From NCBI RefSeq assembly GCF_024346875.1, contig NZ_AP024871.1:1426001-1490000 (forward strand): DNA of 64,000 nt. Reading direction: 5' to 3'. Each line of letters opens with the position of its first letter. The stretch's first letter is position 1. Shown here in pieces: positions 38,403-47,797 of the stretch. Under the pieces are notes generated by a model that made no database searches, was not told where the DNA came from, and saw only the letters and a list, made by a program, of their open reading frames with translations. The DNA comes from Vibrio gallicus. GTDB taxonomy: Bacteria; Pseudomonadota; Gammaproteobacteria; Enterobacterales; Vibrionaceae. A program made the position numbers and the translations under genes.

Positions 38403-39430
38403 AAGAGATAATGCTTCCCTACATGTTGATTTGCTGGTTATTGGTAAAAACGGGTGTTGTAAAATGGACACTACGTAATGCAGTAGCCATGGTGGGATTA
38501 GGATTAGTTTTAAGCTCTATCTTATTTTCTGCACACCGTTTTTTCTCTCCCGCTGATTTAACTAATAGCACAACGGTTAAAGCACCACATGCGGTACTAA
38601 GTCCATTAGTCGGCCAAGAGGTGCAGCAGGTTATGATCAGTCACAACCAACTCGTTAAAAAAGGTGACTTACTTTATTCACTTAAATCCAAAGATACTGG
38701 AGCGCAAATACAAGGCTTAGAAGCTCAAAAATCCGCAGCTGAAGCCGAAATTGTTGCATTGAAACATCAAATCCAGAATGACAAGAGAACATTGAGGCGA
38801 TTAAAGAAATTAGGTGAGTTTGCTCATGAATCTCAACGAGATGATGTCCGAACACGTATTGATGCAAACTCAGCGAAAGTCGCGTCTGTTTTTGCTCAAA
38901 TAAAGTCTATCGAAGCCCAAATCGTGACGGCTGAATGGCAGAACGAACGTCGTGAAATTCGTGCACCATTTGATGGACAAATCTCTACAGTAAATATCAC
39001 AAAAGGTACCCGTGTGGGTAATATGCACCTCTACAACACCAACAAAAAATTTGTAGAAATGCGCATCGCCGATCAGACATACAAAAGAATTAAAGCGGGC
39101 CAGTTTGCTGAATTTTATGTCAATGCCTACCCCGGCGAGATATTTCGAGGACGAGTACATAGCATTACACCCGGTACAGGAGAAGCGCACCTTTCAGTTG
39201 TAAACGGTGACCAACATGTCAGGCAACACATGGTGAATAATTCATCCAACCATGGACGGACTGTCATCATTGAGTTTGATGAGCCGCAAGGGTATTCCAT
39301 TCCTATAGGTTCGACTGGTGCAGGTTGGATTTCAGCCGAAAAACCACACCCACTGTTAGGCTTCATGGACATTATCGGCGCCGCTACCGTTCGAATTAAT
39401 GCTTATAAAGCATTCTTATTCGCTATTTAG
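38399..39430 (+). CDS. HlyD/EmrA-type membrane fusion protein (copy 2)
   Basis: 343 residues, the same length as copy 1 at 22972-24003 and alike throughout (VKAPHAVLSPLVGQ, APFDGQI, KPHPLLGFMDIIG). Two N-terminal membrane segments, split lipoyl-like halves around an alpha hairpin, and a beta-barrel domain. Translationally coupled to the gene before it. No ABC or MFS pump gene is next to it, so the pair may act with a pump encoded elsewhere, or in a different way. Confidence 0.85.
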   Translation: MKEIMLPYMLICWLLVKTGVVKWTLRNAVAMVGLGLVLSSILFSAHRFFSPADLTNSTTVKAPHAVLSPLVGQEVQQVMISHNQLVKKGDLLYSLKSKDTGAQIQGLEAQKSAAEAEIVALKHQIQNDKRTLRRLKKLGEFAHESQRDDVRTRIDANSAKVASVFAQIKSIEAQIVTAEWQNERREIRAPFDGQISTVNITKGTRVGNMHLYNTNKKFVEMRIADQTYKRIKAGQFAEFYVNAYPGEIFRGRVHSITPGTGEAHLSVVNGDQHVRQHMVNNSSNHGRTVIIEFDEPQGYSIPIGSTGAGWISAEKPHPLLGFMDIIGAATVRINAYKAFLFAI

Positions 39431-39439
39431 TGATTGAAT

Positions 39440-39470
39440 ATCTCAGCCCCAGTTCCTGCGGGGCTGAGAT
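39440..39470. terminator. Bidirectional terminator after the second HlyD gene
   Basis: ATCTCAGCCCC (39440-39450) and GGGGCTGAGAT (39460-39470) form an 11 bp stem between converging genes. The T run is weak on both sides. Confidence 0.6.
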
Positions 39471-39475
39471 TCTAC

Positions 39476-39838
39476 CTATCCTACTTTCTCAGCGATCTTC
39501 AGAGCTTCAGCGCTGGGTTCTGGCGTTGAAATTCCATTAAATACTCCTTGTCCTTTATCTGTTTTAATTTCAAAGTCATCAAGCCAATTGATGTCTGCTA
39601 GTAAACGAGCGTCTTCGATTAATAAACTGCGATCCTTTTCACTCATCGTGTCGATATCTCCTCTCCAACTTATTGATATATCGATAACAATCATTCTATC
39701 CAACTCAAGAAACTGATGGTTAAAATGTCCAAGCAGTGACTCTATTCCTTTCGCGTAACTAAGCACTAACGTGCATGTCCCTTCACCTATATCGCAAACT
39801 CTATATTTGCGGTCATTCAGATATATTGTGCAATCCAC
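39476..39838 (-). CDS. Small acidic protein of unknown function
   Basis: 120 residues starting MDCTIYLNDRKYRVCDIGEG, with no signal peptide or membrane segment. Its composition is balanced and acidic, and two Cys lie near the start. I do not recognise the family. It diverges from the SecD-like gene across a promoter region holding a pair of the shared operator motif, which supports it as a real, regulated gene. Confidence 0.5.
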   Translation of the reverse strand: MDCTIYLNDRKYRVCDIGEGTCTLVLSYAKGIESLLGHFNHQFLELDRMIVIDISISWRGDIDTMSEKDRSLLIEDARLLADINWLDDFEIKTDKGQGVFNGISTPEPSAEALKIAEKVG

Positions 39839-39900
39839 GTGGGCTTATCCTCCATCATAATTCAACTTACATTGTTTTAAATAAATCGAATCTCAGCGAG

Positions 39901-39959
39901 GAATTAGAGAAATTCATAAATGAACCGTCGCGTAAATCAAATATGAATTTCTCTAACCC
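39901..39959. promoter_or_regulatory. Inverted pair of the shared operator motif between the 120-aa gene and secD2
   Basis: GAATTAGAGAAATTC (39901-39915) is a perfect copy of the reverse motif. GAATTTCTCTAACCC (39945-39959) matches the forward motif at 13 of 15. Centres are 44 bp apart, as in the pair at 53038-53096. It is 63 bases from one start and 137 from the other. Confidence 0.6.
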
Positions 39960-40095
39960 CTAGTTCTATTGAGTCAAGATATTAAGATGGCTTCGTAACA
40001 AGCAGCTAGGTTTATCGGTAACGCGGAAAGCGCCCTCGGTAACCTTCCGACTCCCGTAGTTTCAACTCATACATTATTAATAAGATGTAACCAAT

Positions 40096-41857
40096 ATGAA
40101 GTTAAAGCGCTCAATCGCACCCATAAATTATTCAGCTAAATGGAAGGTCATCGTTCTCGTATTGTCTGTGGCACTGATGCTTCTCAGCGCCCTACCCTCT
40201 GTGTTCAGTGAACGTGAAGCATTGCACATTTCTAATCAAACGCAGTCGGCACACGCTGACGATGTATACCGCTACCTTACAGACAACGATATTGATGTTC
40301 ACAGTGTTAATGAAAGCAACGATAGGTTAGTCGTGACCTTTGCATCTAGCGGACTGCAAGCCTCCGCATACAGCTTAATGTCTGAGTTCATTCACCCATC
40401 TGAGACCGTTGCCCTTACGCTCGAACCTTCAGCTCCTTCTTGGCTAACCTCGCTGGGCTTTCAGCCGATTAAGTTTGGATTAGATCTGCGCGGTGGTGTG
40501 CAATTTCTCTTAGACGTTGACCTAATCAGTGATCGACGACCTTCGTCAGGAGTTTCGTGTACGCGGCGGTGTAGAAAGCGGTGAGGTGGTCATTGCTCGA
40601 TATAACGAAGCATTACTTGGCGATATTCGAACCCACTTAAGAACACAGTATCCAAATTGGACTCTGAGCCAATCTGGTGAGCGCTTAATGATCTCAATGG
40701 ATGAGGAAGAGAAACGCGCGATTCGAACTCTGACCGTGACACAAAATCTTCAAACAATGCGAGGCCGCATAGAAGAGCTAGGGATCACGGAAGCCGCAGT
40801 CCAACGCCAAGGTGAAAATCGAATTCGCATCGAACTGCCAGGAGTACAAGATCCGACATCCGCAAAAGACATTATCGGCGCCACTGCATCGTTAGCGTTT
40901 TACCATGTGGAGCCTAATATCAGCGCACGAACAAAATCCATCAATGACCAAGATGGTAGACCTGTCATTCTGCATAGAAACAGTATCTTAGGGGGCGAGC
41001 ATATTATCGATGCACGCGCCAGCCTAGGAGAAATGGGAACACCCGAAGTTAACATCACTCTTGATAGCACGGGGGGGCGGCTGATGACCAATCACTCGCG
41101 CAGCAATATCGGAAACCCGATGGCGACTCTGTACAGTGAATACAGTCAATCAGAGACAGGACGATCCATTGAGCAAAGCGAAGTTATCAGCGTAGCGACA
41201 ATTCAATCAACGCTGGGTAACCGCTTTCGCATCACTGGCACGGGGTCAATGGCAGACGCTCAAAACCTTGCTCTTCTATTGAGAGCTGGCTCACTCACCG
41301 CTCCTGTCACCATTGTTGAAGAACGCACAATCGGGCCAACTCTTGGTGCTGAAAACGTCAAAAATGGCTTTGCTGCACTCGCCTTGGGGCTTGGTTTTAC
41401 ATTGGTATTTATCGCTTGTTGGTATCGACGCCTTGGCTGGGTTGCGAATGCTGCACTGACTATCAACTTAGTGTGTCTGTTTGGCCTATTGGCGCTCATT
41501 CCTGGCGCTGTGCTAACGCTTCCGGGCATTGCTGGGCTCGTGCTAACCGTGGGGATGGCTGTCGATACCAACGTGCTTATCTTTGAACGCATCAAAGACA
41601 AAATGCGAGAAGGCAGAAACTTTTCCCAAGCCATAGATCGAGGGTTCGATAGTGCATTCTCTTCAATTTTCGATGCCAACCTCACAACTATGATCGTTGC
41701 CATCGCTTTGTATGCAATAGGTAACGGCCCAATTCAAGGCTTTGCTATCACACTTGGATTAGGCCTACTGACTAGCTTATTTACCGGCGTATTTGCGTCT
41801 CGAATTCTTATCAATTATATGTGGGGAAGAGATACCTCACATGAGGTGAAACTGTAA
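40096..41857 (+). pseudogene. Accessory SecD-like protein, interrupted by a small frameshifting deletion
   Basis: The first part (frame of the ATG at 40096) has one membrane helix and reaches KFGLDLRGGVQFLLDVDL at about 40524. The rest, from a GTG at 40529 in another frame (IDDLRQEFR...), holds the periplasmic P1 domain and the six-helix RND bundle with GTVGMAVDTNVLIFERI-like sequence. Compared with normal SecD about nine or ten codons plus a frame change are missing at the join, flanked by two GACCT sequences. Both halves are otherwise undamaged. It is either a recent loss of function, split translation, or a sequencing error. The stop overlaps secF2 (TAATG). Confidence 0.8.
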
Positions 41858-42759
41858 TGACCAAATCGATTAACGTCACCAAAATACGTCAATTGATGAC
41901 GATGATATCTCTGATTCTTTTGACGCTTTCCATTACATCAATCGTTGCAAGAGGGTTCAATTGGGGACTCGACTTTACGGGAGGTGTTGTCGCAGATATT
42001 CAAACAAAACCAAACGTAACTCAAGTTCTGCTCAAATCTCACCTCGACTCAGCACTGAGCCAAGATGTTCAAGTGACGGCGGCAGGCAGTGAGGGAAATT
42101 GGCAACTGCGTTTCAATGATACAGACCTCGATTTGCGAGAAGCACTTAACCAAGCACTTTTGCCAATAGACAGCAATTTTCACATTGCTAACAGCAGCGT
42201 CATTGGTCCTCAGGTTGGATTAGAAATGGTCGAACAAGGCGGCTTAGCGATTTTGGCTTGTTTCGTTCTTACCTTGCTGTACTTGAGCTACCGATTTGAA
42301 TGGCGATTAGCGCTAGGTTCAATTGCTGCGTTGATTTACGACATTGTTATTGTGCTAGGGCTCTTTGCGGTGACTCAAATTGAATTCAACCTAACCGTGT
42401 TGGCCGCTTTACTGGCAGTGATGGGCTACTCCCTGAATGACTCGATCATCATTTCAGATCGAATCCGTGAGGTATTTCGTGCGAAGCCAGACGGTGAAAC
42501 AGATGCCCTACTCGATCAGTCCATCATGTCAACGTTGTCACGCACGCTTGTCACATCAGGTACCACCTTAGTCACAGTCTCAGCATTGTGGTTATTAGGA
42601 GGGAGCGCACTAGAAGGTTTCGCCATTGCACTGTGTTTCGGGATTTTAAGTGGGACATGGTCCTCTATTTCTATTGGCACACTCTTGCCAACTTGTGTGG
42701 GCTTGAAACCAACCCACTATAAACCGGAAGAAACTGAATCCCTTGAAAGCATGCCTTAG
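41857..42759 (+). CDS. Accessory SecF-like protein
   Basis: 300 residues with the N-terminal helix, GLDFTGGVV loop, small periplasmic domain and five-helix RND bundle with the MGYSLNDSIIISDRIRE motif and STLSRTLVTSGTTLV. It pairs with the SecD-like protein to pull exported proteins across the inner membrane using an ion gradient. Vibrios carry a main SecDF and a second set; this is the second type, judged by sequence divergence and by its setting away from yajC/tgt. Confidence 0.8.
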   Translation: MTKSINVTKIRQLMTMISLILLTLSITSIVARGFNWGLDFTGGVVADIQTKPNVTQVLLKSHLDSALSQDVQVTAAGSEGNWQLRFNDTDLDLREALNQALLPIDSNFHIANSSVIGPQVGLEMVEQGGLAILACFVLTLLYLSYRFEWRLALGSIAALIYDIVIVLGLFAVTQIEFNLTVLAALLAVMGYSLNDSIIISDRIREVFRAKPDGETDALLDQSIMSTLSRTLVTSGTTLVTVSALWLLGGSALEGFAIALCFGILSGTWSSISIGTLLPTCVGLKPTHYKPEETESLESMP

Positions 42760-42773
42760 CTTTTACTTACTGC

Positions 42774-42815
42774 GCTTACTGCTTACTGCTTACTGCTTAC
42801 TGCTTACTGCTTACT
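42774..42815. repeat. Six perfect tandem copies of the 7-mer GCTTACT
   Basis: Six copies of GCTTACT fill 42774-42815, starting 15 bases after the secF2 stop. Because 7 is not a multiple of 3 and the tract is non-coding, copy number could change freely. It lies between secF2 and the operator of the chaA unit. Confidence 0.9.
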
Positions 42816-42857
42816 TAGCACGCTATTAAGCGAATGTCGTCGTCTGATAGCAACAAA

Positions 42858-42892
42858 GAATTTCTCTAATTCATAGTCTGAATCATCGATTC
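42858..42892. promoter_or_regulatory. Shared operator motif upstream of chaA
   Basis: GAATTTCTCTAATTC (42858-42872) is a perfect forward copy, followed by ATAGTCT as in the 47033 copy. GAATCATCGATTC (42880-42892), another palindrome, follows. The chaA ATG is 155 bases downstream. Confidence 0.55.
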
Positions 42893-43026
42893 GCCTTAAG
42901 TTAGCAACATGGTTCGACGCATAACTTGAAACGAACCGTTTGCTGCACAGGAAATTGCAGTATTCACCCGATTTACTCTCGTTAAAGGACATTAGCGAGC
43001 CTTCGGTTACTTAATAAAGGCTCAAC

Positions 43027-44118
43027 ATGCTCAACGTACTCAAACAAGAATACAAACTGCCACTTGGCATCATTGCCGTTCTATTTTTCAAACTGATCGG
43101 CGACAACTTACTCACAGGAGAGCTGTCTCAGTTCGCCTACATAATGATTACTGCGGTGTTGTTTTACGCGGTAATGAGCGCTATTTTTTCGGTTGTTCGC
43201 CACTCAGATGCGCTGGCGATCAAGCTTGGCGACCCATACGGTACTCTTATATTAACGCTGTCTGTTGTCTTGCTCGAAGTCATTATGGTCTCGTCCGTTA
43301 TGCTGACTGGAGAATCGAATCCCTTCCTAGCGCGTGACACCATGTTTGCTGTCGTGATGGCGGTGCTTAATGGCTTTGTCGGTATCACCTTGTTAATCGG
43401 TGGGATGAAATACCATACCCAAACCTACAACCTTGATGGAATAAAAGCGTACTTGGTGGCCATTATTCCACTCTCATTACTGTGCTTGGTACTGCCTAAT
43501 TTCACCAGTATGGATTCGCTGGGTAACATGTCGACCAGCCTAACTTGGACATTAGTGCTCGCTTCGATCGCCTTGTATGCCGTATTCCTGTTCATCCAAA
43601 CACGCAGCCATACCGACTACTTCATTGATGGTGATAATGAAGATCATCACGAACATCACGGCCCTCTGCACAGCAATATATTCCACACGATTATGCTGGT
43701 GAGCTATTTGATGGTGGTGATTTTGTTAGCGAAAAGCCTCGCGATTCCAATTAACGATGGCATCACGGAAATGGGCGCTCCTGCGGCTCTAGGTGGTTTG
43801 ATTGTTGCCTTGATTATTCTCGCACCTGAAGCGGTTGGTGCCGTTAAAGCCGCCGTGACCAATCAATTACAGCGTGCGATGAACCTCTTCTTTGGCTCAG
43901 TTCTCGCCACTATTGCGCTAACCGTTCCTGCTGTTCTGCTGATTTCAGGGGTAATGAACGAACCCATCCAACTCGGCCTCGACCCTGCAGAAATGGTGTT
44001 ATTAGGTGCAACTCTATTAATGACAAGCGTGAGCTTTAGCAGCGGTAGAACTAACTCGCTCAATGGCGCAACCCACCTCATCCTGTTCTTTGCCTACATC
44101 ATTTTGATGTTTGATTAA
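43027..44118 (+). CDS. chaA: Ca2+/H+ or Na+(K+)/H+ antiporter ChaA
   Basis: 363 residues, about eleven membrane segments, close to E. coli ChaA in length and motifs. The segment GDPYGTLILTLSVVLLEVIM near residue 75 and the mirrored APEAVGAVKAAVTNQLQRAM near 265 carry the paired acidic residues of CaCA-type exchangers. A His-rich loop (NEDHHEHHGPLHS) lies near residue 210. It expels Na+, K+ or Ca2+ in exchange for protons. AAAGG stands before the ATG. First gene of the chaA-dedA-mgtE-marC run. Confidence 0.85.
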   Translation: MLNVLKQEYKLPLGIIAVLFFKLIGDNLLTGELSQFAYIMITAVLFYAVMSAIFSVVRHSDALAIKLGDPYGTLILTLSVVLLEVIMVSSVMLTGESNPFLARDTMFAVVMAVLNGFVGITLLIGGMKYHTQTYNLDGIKAYLVAIIPLSLLCLVLPNFTSMDSLGNMSTSLTWTLVLASIALYAVFLFIQTRSHTDYFIDGDNEDHHEHHGPLHSNIFHTIMLVSYLMVVILLAKSLAIPINDGITEMGAPAALGGLIVALIILAPEAVGAVKAAVTNQLQRAMNLFFGSVLATIALTVPAVLLISGVMNEPIQLGLDPAEMVLLGATLLMTSVSFSSGRTNSLNGATHLILFFAYIILMFD

Positions 44119-44126
44119 AACGCATT

Positions 44127-44158
44127 GTGGGCTCCGGCTATCAACAGCCAGAGCCCAC
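44127..44158 (+). terminator. Hairpin between chaA and the dedA-family gene
   Basis: GTGGGCTC-C-GGCT and AGCC-A-GAGCCCAC pair with one mismatch (44127-44158). No T run follows, so it may be an attenuator or an mRNA processing site within the operon. Confidence 0.5.
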
Positions 44159-44175
44159 GTTAACTTGGAGTTTCC

Positions 44176-44832
44176 ATGCAAGAGATTATTTCCGCGATTT
44201 GGCTGCAAGACTTTGATGCCTTACTTGAGTTGAATTCACTGCACGTTTTATTGCTTTTGCTTGGTGTCGTGCTTTTCCTAGAGTCGAGTTTTGTTTTCTT
44301 ACCACTACCCGGTGACGGCCTAGTGCTGTTTGTCGGGGGCATGGTTGGTTTGGGCGCGATTGATTTTTCAAGTGCTCTAATGCTTCTAACCAGTGCCTCT
44401 TTTTTGGGCAGTATCATTGCCTACCTTCAAGGGCGCTGGCTGCACAATATTCCGTTCATGCGTAAAGCTGAACAAACACTGCCAGATGAATCGTTGCCCA
44501 AAGCAAAAAAACTATTAAACCGATTCGGGTTTCTGTCCCTGTTCGTTTCGCGGTTTGTCCCATTTGTTCGCGTACTGACCCCGATGTTGATGGGCGTTGC
44601 ACAACTCAGCGCAATAAGAACGCTGATTGTTAGCTTCACTAGTTCGATTACATGGGTCTTCAGTTTATTGCTGATAGGAAAGTGGATCATGCGACACCCA
44701 TTCGTCTCTCAATATCAAGAGTTGATTACAAAGTGGTTCTTAATGGGCAGTTTAATCCTGATGGTTACCGCATTTATCGCCCTCTTTATTCGGCTTGCGA
44801 CCAAGAAGCAACAACCACAAACATCCGAATAA
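44176..44832 (+). CDS. DedA-family membrane protein
   Basis: 218 residues of the DedA (SNARE-associated, VTT) type. The re-entrant segment ESSFVFLPLPGDGLVLFVGG and the FVSRFVPFVRVLTPMLMG motif with paired Arg are both present. These proteins support phospholipid flipping and proton-motive-force-linked resistance in the inner membrane. Its place in a set of cation exporters fits that role. Confidence 0.85.
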   Translation: MQEIISAIWLQDFDALLELNSLHVLLLLLGVVLFLESSFVFLPLPGDGLVLFVGGMVGLGAIDFSSALMLLTSASFLGSIIAYLQGRWLHNIPFMRKAEQTLPDESLPKAKKLLNRFGFLSLFVSRFVPFVRVLTPMLMGVAQLSAIRTLIVSFTSSITWVFSLLLIGKWIMRHPFVSQYQELITKWFLMGSLILMVTAFIALFIRLATKKQQPQTSE

Positions 44833-44877
44833 AAATCGCTTCAATCGTATTCTCACTTATTGTTAAAGGTCTAACAT

Positions 44878-46269
44878 ATGACATTAATCACATTAGCTTT
44901 TTCATCAGAAGGAGCGGAAAAGCTGTACCTCAAAATACTGGAGTGTCTAACTCTAAGAAAGGCTAAACGACTGAATCAAACGCTTCTAGAGGCTGAACCC
45001 GTCGAATTGCCATCAGTCTTAAGGAAGCTCTCTGACCAGCAACGTATCGCCACTTGGACTCTATTAAGCGAAGTAAACCCAAGCCTTGCTGCCAACTTAC
45101 TTGATCACTTATCTGATCCCGAGCTTCTATGGCTGATAAGTCAACTATCTGAAAGTAGCACCATAGTGCTATTTCAATATTTGCATTCCGCAGACCGCCG
45201 GCTGCTACTCAATGAGCTGCCAAGCGACCTACAAAAACAGCTCAGGCAAGCCCTTCCTTCAACATGGAAAGACGAAGAGCGTGCAGCCTTGATCTACCCA
45301 CAAGACTCTGCCGGAGGGATTTGTAAAAGCGAAGTCCTCAAACTGTCAGCAGACGCTACCATCGACAGTTTGAGCGCAATATTAAGCGCAGAAGAACACA
45401 ACTTAGACCGACTAGAGTGGCGCTACGTTTACTTGCATGACACTGAAGGCAGCTATTTAGGCGGGCTGAAGATCCGTGATGTACTGCTGCTACCACGTGG
45501 TACGTCATTAAGGGAATACATAGATACCACAGTGCCTGTTATCAGCCCCGACACGGATCTAAATACGATTAAAAGTACGCTGGACACCACTTTACACCCC
45601 GTTGTTCCCATCGTTGATGAACAAGGTTTCCAAATAGGCATCGTCGGTTTTAAACATCTCAATGAAGCCTTATACCAACGTTCGAAGCAGCAAATGCTGG
45701 AGCAATCCGGTGTATTTGGAGGTGATGAGTCTCGCACCATGCCAATACTAAAACGTAACCTACGTCGACTCGCCTTTTTATTGCCTTCAGTCGCCTTAAG
45801 TTATGCCGCGATTTCAATCATTGCTATTTACGAACCCATCATTGAACAAATTGCCGTCTTAGCGGCCGTGTTGCCGCTTGTCGCCAATCTTTCTGGTGCG
45901 GCTGGGAATCAATCCGTTGCAGTGTCGATACGTGAATTATCTATGGGCCAGATCTCAGCCAAAGACCTGCTGTATGTGGTCGCGAAAGAGATTCCAATCG
46001 GCGCGATCAATGGAATGCTAATTGGTGGTGTTCTGGCTCTGCTTACGTTGTTCACGCTTGGCGGGGATCACTCTGGATTGCCATTGGTTATTGCCATTGC
46101 TTACACACTTTCTTCTTCTCTTGCCGTCGTGATTGGAGGTACATTGCCCTTGCTACTAAGACGGCTCAACTTCGACCCAGCCATGCTATCAAGCCCAATG
46201 CTGACAACCTTAACCGACGCAATTTCGTTCTTCAGTGTTCTGTATCTAGCACACGCTTTTTTACTGTGA
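44878..46269 (+). CDS. mgtE: Magnesium transporter MgtE
   Basis: 463 residues. An N-terminal superhelical domain (LSDPELLWLISQLSES) and two CBS domains near residues 140-270 precede five membrane helices with SGAAGNQSVAVSIRELSMGQ and the pore Asp in TTLTDAISFF. MgtE is a Mg2+ channel gated by intracellular Mg2+ through its N and CBS domains. AAAGG before the ATG. It follows the DedA gene by 45 bases. Confidence 0.9.
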   Translation: MTLITLAFSSEGAEKLYLKILECLTLRKAKRLNQTLLEAEPVELPSVLRKLSDQQRIATWTLLSEVNPSLAANLLDHLSDPELLWLISQLSESSTIVLFQYLHSADRRLLLNELPSDLQKQLRQALPSTWKDEERAALIYPQDSAGGICKSEVLKLSADATIDSLSAILSAEEHNLDRLEWRYVYLHDTEGSYLGGLKIRDVLLLPRGTSLREYIDTTVPVISPDTDLNTIKSTLDTTLHPVVPIVDEQGFQIGIVGFKHLNEALYQRSKQQMLEQSGVFGGDESRTMPILKRNLRRLAFLLPSVALSYAAISIIAIYEPIIEQIAVLAAVLPLVANLSGAAGNQSVAVSIRELSMGQISAKDLLYVVAKEIPIGAINGMLIGGVLALLTLFTLGGDHSGLPLVIAIAYTLSSSLAVVIGGTLPLLLRRLNFDPAMLSSPMLTTLTDAISFFSVLYLAHAFLL

Positions 46270-46305
46270 TTTAACCTTTTCTTCCACCACAAAATGGGGA
46301 TTCTT

Positions 46306-46956
46306 ATGCATTTAGAAACATTGTTCACCTATATGACACTCACGGTTCTTGGCCTATTACCCATCATGAACCCACCCGCAGCAGCAACGGTTTTACTCGG
46401 TTTGAGTAAAGGACGAGATAAGAGCTATATTGTGTCGCAAGCCAAAACGACTGGAGTCTATCTTTTCATTGCCTTGTGCATCACCTTCTTCATTGGTGCA
46501 TCGGTACTCGAACTTTTCAGTATTTCAATACCGAGCTTGCGTTTAGGTGGTGGCATCATCATTGTCGCGATTGGCTTCAATATGCTGTTTCCTCGCCCCG
46601 ACAATGGAGCCGCCCCCTCAAGGCAAGATTCAATAGCACTAGTACCTTTGACCATTCCTTCACTGTGTGGCCCTGGTTCTATGGCGATGATCATCAGCCT
46701 GGCCGCTCAAATTGCTACTTATGAAAACCACACAAGTATGACTAGCGTCTATAGTGGTGTAGTCGCAGGGCTTGCTCTCGTTGCACTTATTGCGACCTTC
46801 ACATTAACCATGGCGTACCCTCTGCTCAAGGCGCTTGGTCAAAATGGCATCAATGCATTTACCCGAATTATGGGCTTTCTATTGATCTGTATGGGAGTGC
46901 AGTTTTTCACTCTCGGGATCCAAGAAATCGTTCTTGAGATCAATGAACTCTTATAA
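46306..46956 (+). CDS. MarC-family (YchE-like) membrane protein
   Basis: 216 residues and six membrane segments. Family motifs: LLPIMNPPAAATVLLGLSKG near the start, GGGIIIVAIGFNMLF in the middle and the GPGSMAMIISLAAQ loop. The start used has a GGGG site seven bases before it; an ATG at 46294 adds four residues. Function of MarC proteins is unproven. Last gene of the run, followed by a hairpin. Confidence 0.85.
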   Translation: MHLETLFTYMTLTVLGLLPIMNPPAAATVLLGLSKGRDKSYIVSQAKTTGVYLFIALCITFFIGASVLELFSISIPSLRLGGGIIIVAIGFNMLFPRPDNGAAPSRQDSIALVPLTIPSLCGPGSMAMIISLAAQIATYENHTSMTSVYSGVVAGLALVALIATFTLTMAYPLLKALGQNGINAFTRIMGFLLICMGVQFFTLGIQEIVLEINELL

Positions 46957-46977
46957 GTAAACAAACAGCCCAATTTT

Positions 46978-47008
46978 AAGCCTCAGCCATTTTTGGTTGG
47001 GGCTTTAT
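46978..47008 (+). terminator. Terminator after the chaA-dedA-mgtE-marC run
   Basis: AAGCCTCAGCC, loop of six, GGTTGGGGCTT, then TATTATG. Two G-T or mismatched pairs. Confidence 0.6.
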
Positions 47009-47032
47009 TATGTCTATACGTTTAGCAAATAT

Positions 47033-47052
47033 GAATCGCTGTAATTCATAGT
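47033..47052. promoter_or_regulatory. Shared operator motif (variant) upstream of the first barrel gene
   Basis: GAATCGCTGTAATTC (47033-47047) keeps both arms, with changes in the centre, and continues ATAGTCT exactly as the chaA copy. It lies 66 bases before the ATG at 47113. Confidence 0.5.
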
Positions 47053-47112
47053 CTATTCCCCGGTCAGTAAATAAAATAGCGGCATAAACAAACACAACTT
47101 GGATTTATATTT

Positions 47113-47790
47113 ATGAAACTAACTAAAACATCTCTATTAATTGCATCACTTATTTCTTCACCTTTAGTACTTGCAAATAACAATGTTGATTTCTCTGACT
47201 CTAAACAACATTATTCGGGGTTTGATATTGGTTACGGCAGCAACAATTTTGATATTGGCCTTCAATATGCCAAGTCACTAAATAACGATTGGAGTTTGCT
47301 AAGTTCATATAGCAGTGACGACAATTTTGATAACCATGAATTGGGATTTGATTTTCAAAGAAGCGATGGCTTAGGGCTTGTTTTTGAGTATGAACATGAT
47401 ACCAACTTCCAATCAGATAATTTGCGCGCGAATGACTATAGCTTCAGTCTCTACAAGGCCAATACGGTTAACGAACAGTTTTCTGTTGTACCTCAAGTAA
47501 CGCTAGGTAACCTGAAGCATCAACAGATGAGCAGCAGTGTTTACTACACCAGTGCATCACTTGATATGACTTACAACCTGAACCCTAGCATGTGGGTAGG
47601 ATTCACACCGGAATACACTTACAGCTTAGGTAAAGTGAAAGAAAAGAATGGCAACCAATCGACGCTTAGAGATTGGGATTACACGGCAGAACTTGGTTAT
47701 CAATTAAATAGCACAAGCGCGTTCGTCTATAGCTATCAATATGATGATGGTAATAACCTTTCATTATTCTCTTTTAAACATTCTTTCTAA
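47113..47790 (+). CDS. Small outer-membrane beta-barrel protein (first of a pair)
   Basis: 225 residues. Signal peptide cleaved near VLA-NNN (residue 22). The mature part is Tyr/Asn/Asp-rich with alternating strands, about eight to ten, and ends in a terminal Phe (FKHSF), as barrel proteins do. I recognise no named family, although the start of the mature part (YSGFDIGYGSNNFDIGLQYAK) is echoed in the next gene. It follows an operator copy. Confidence 0.65.
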   Translation: MKLTKTSLLIASLISSPLVLANNNVDFSDSKQHYSGFDIGYGSNNFDIGLQYAKSLNNDWSLLSSYSSDDNFDNHELGFDFQRSDGLGLVFEYEHDTNFQSDNLRANDYSFSLYKANTVNEQFSVVPQVTLGNLKHQQMSSSVYYTSASLDMTYNLNPSMWVGFTPEYTYSLGKVKEKNGNQSTLRDWDYTAELGYQLNSTSAFVYSYQYDDGNNLSLFSFKHSF

Positions 47791-47797
47791 ATCATTA

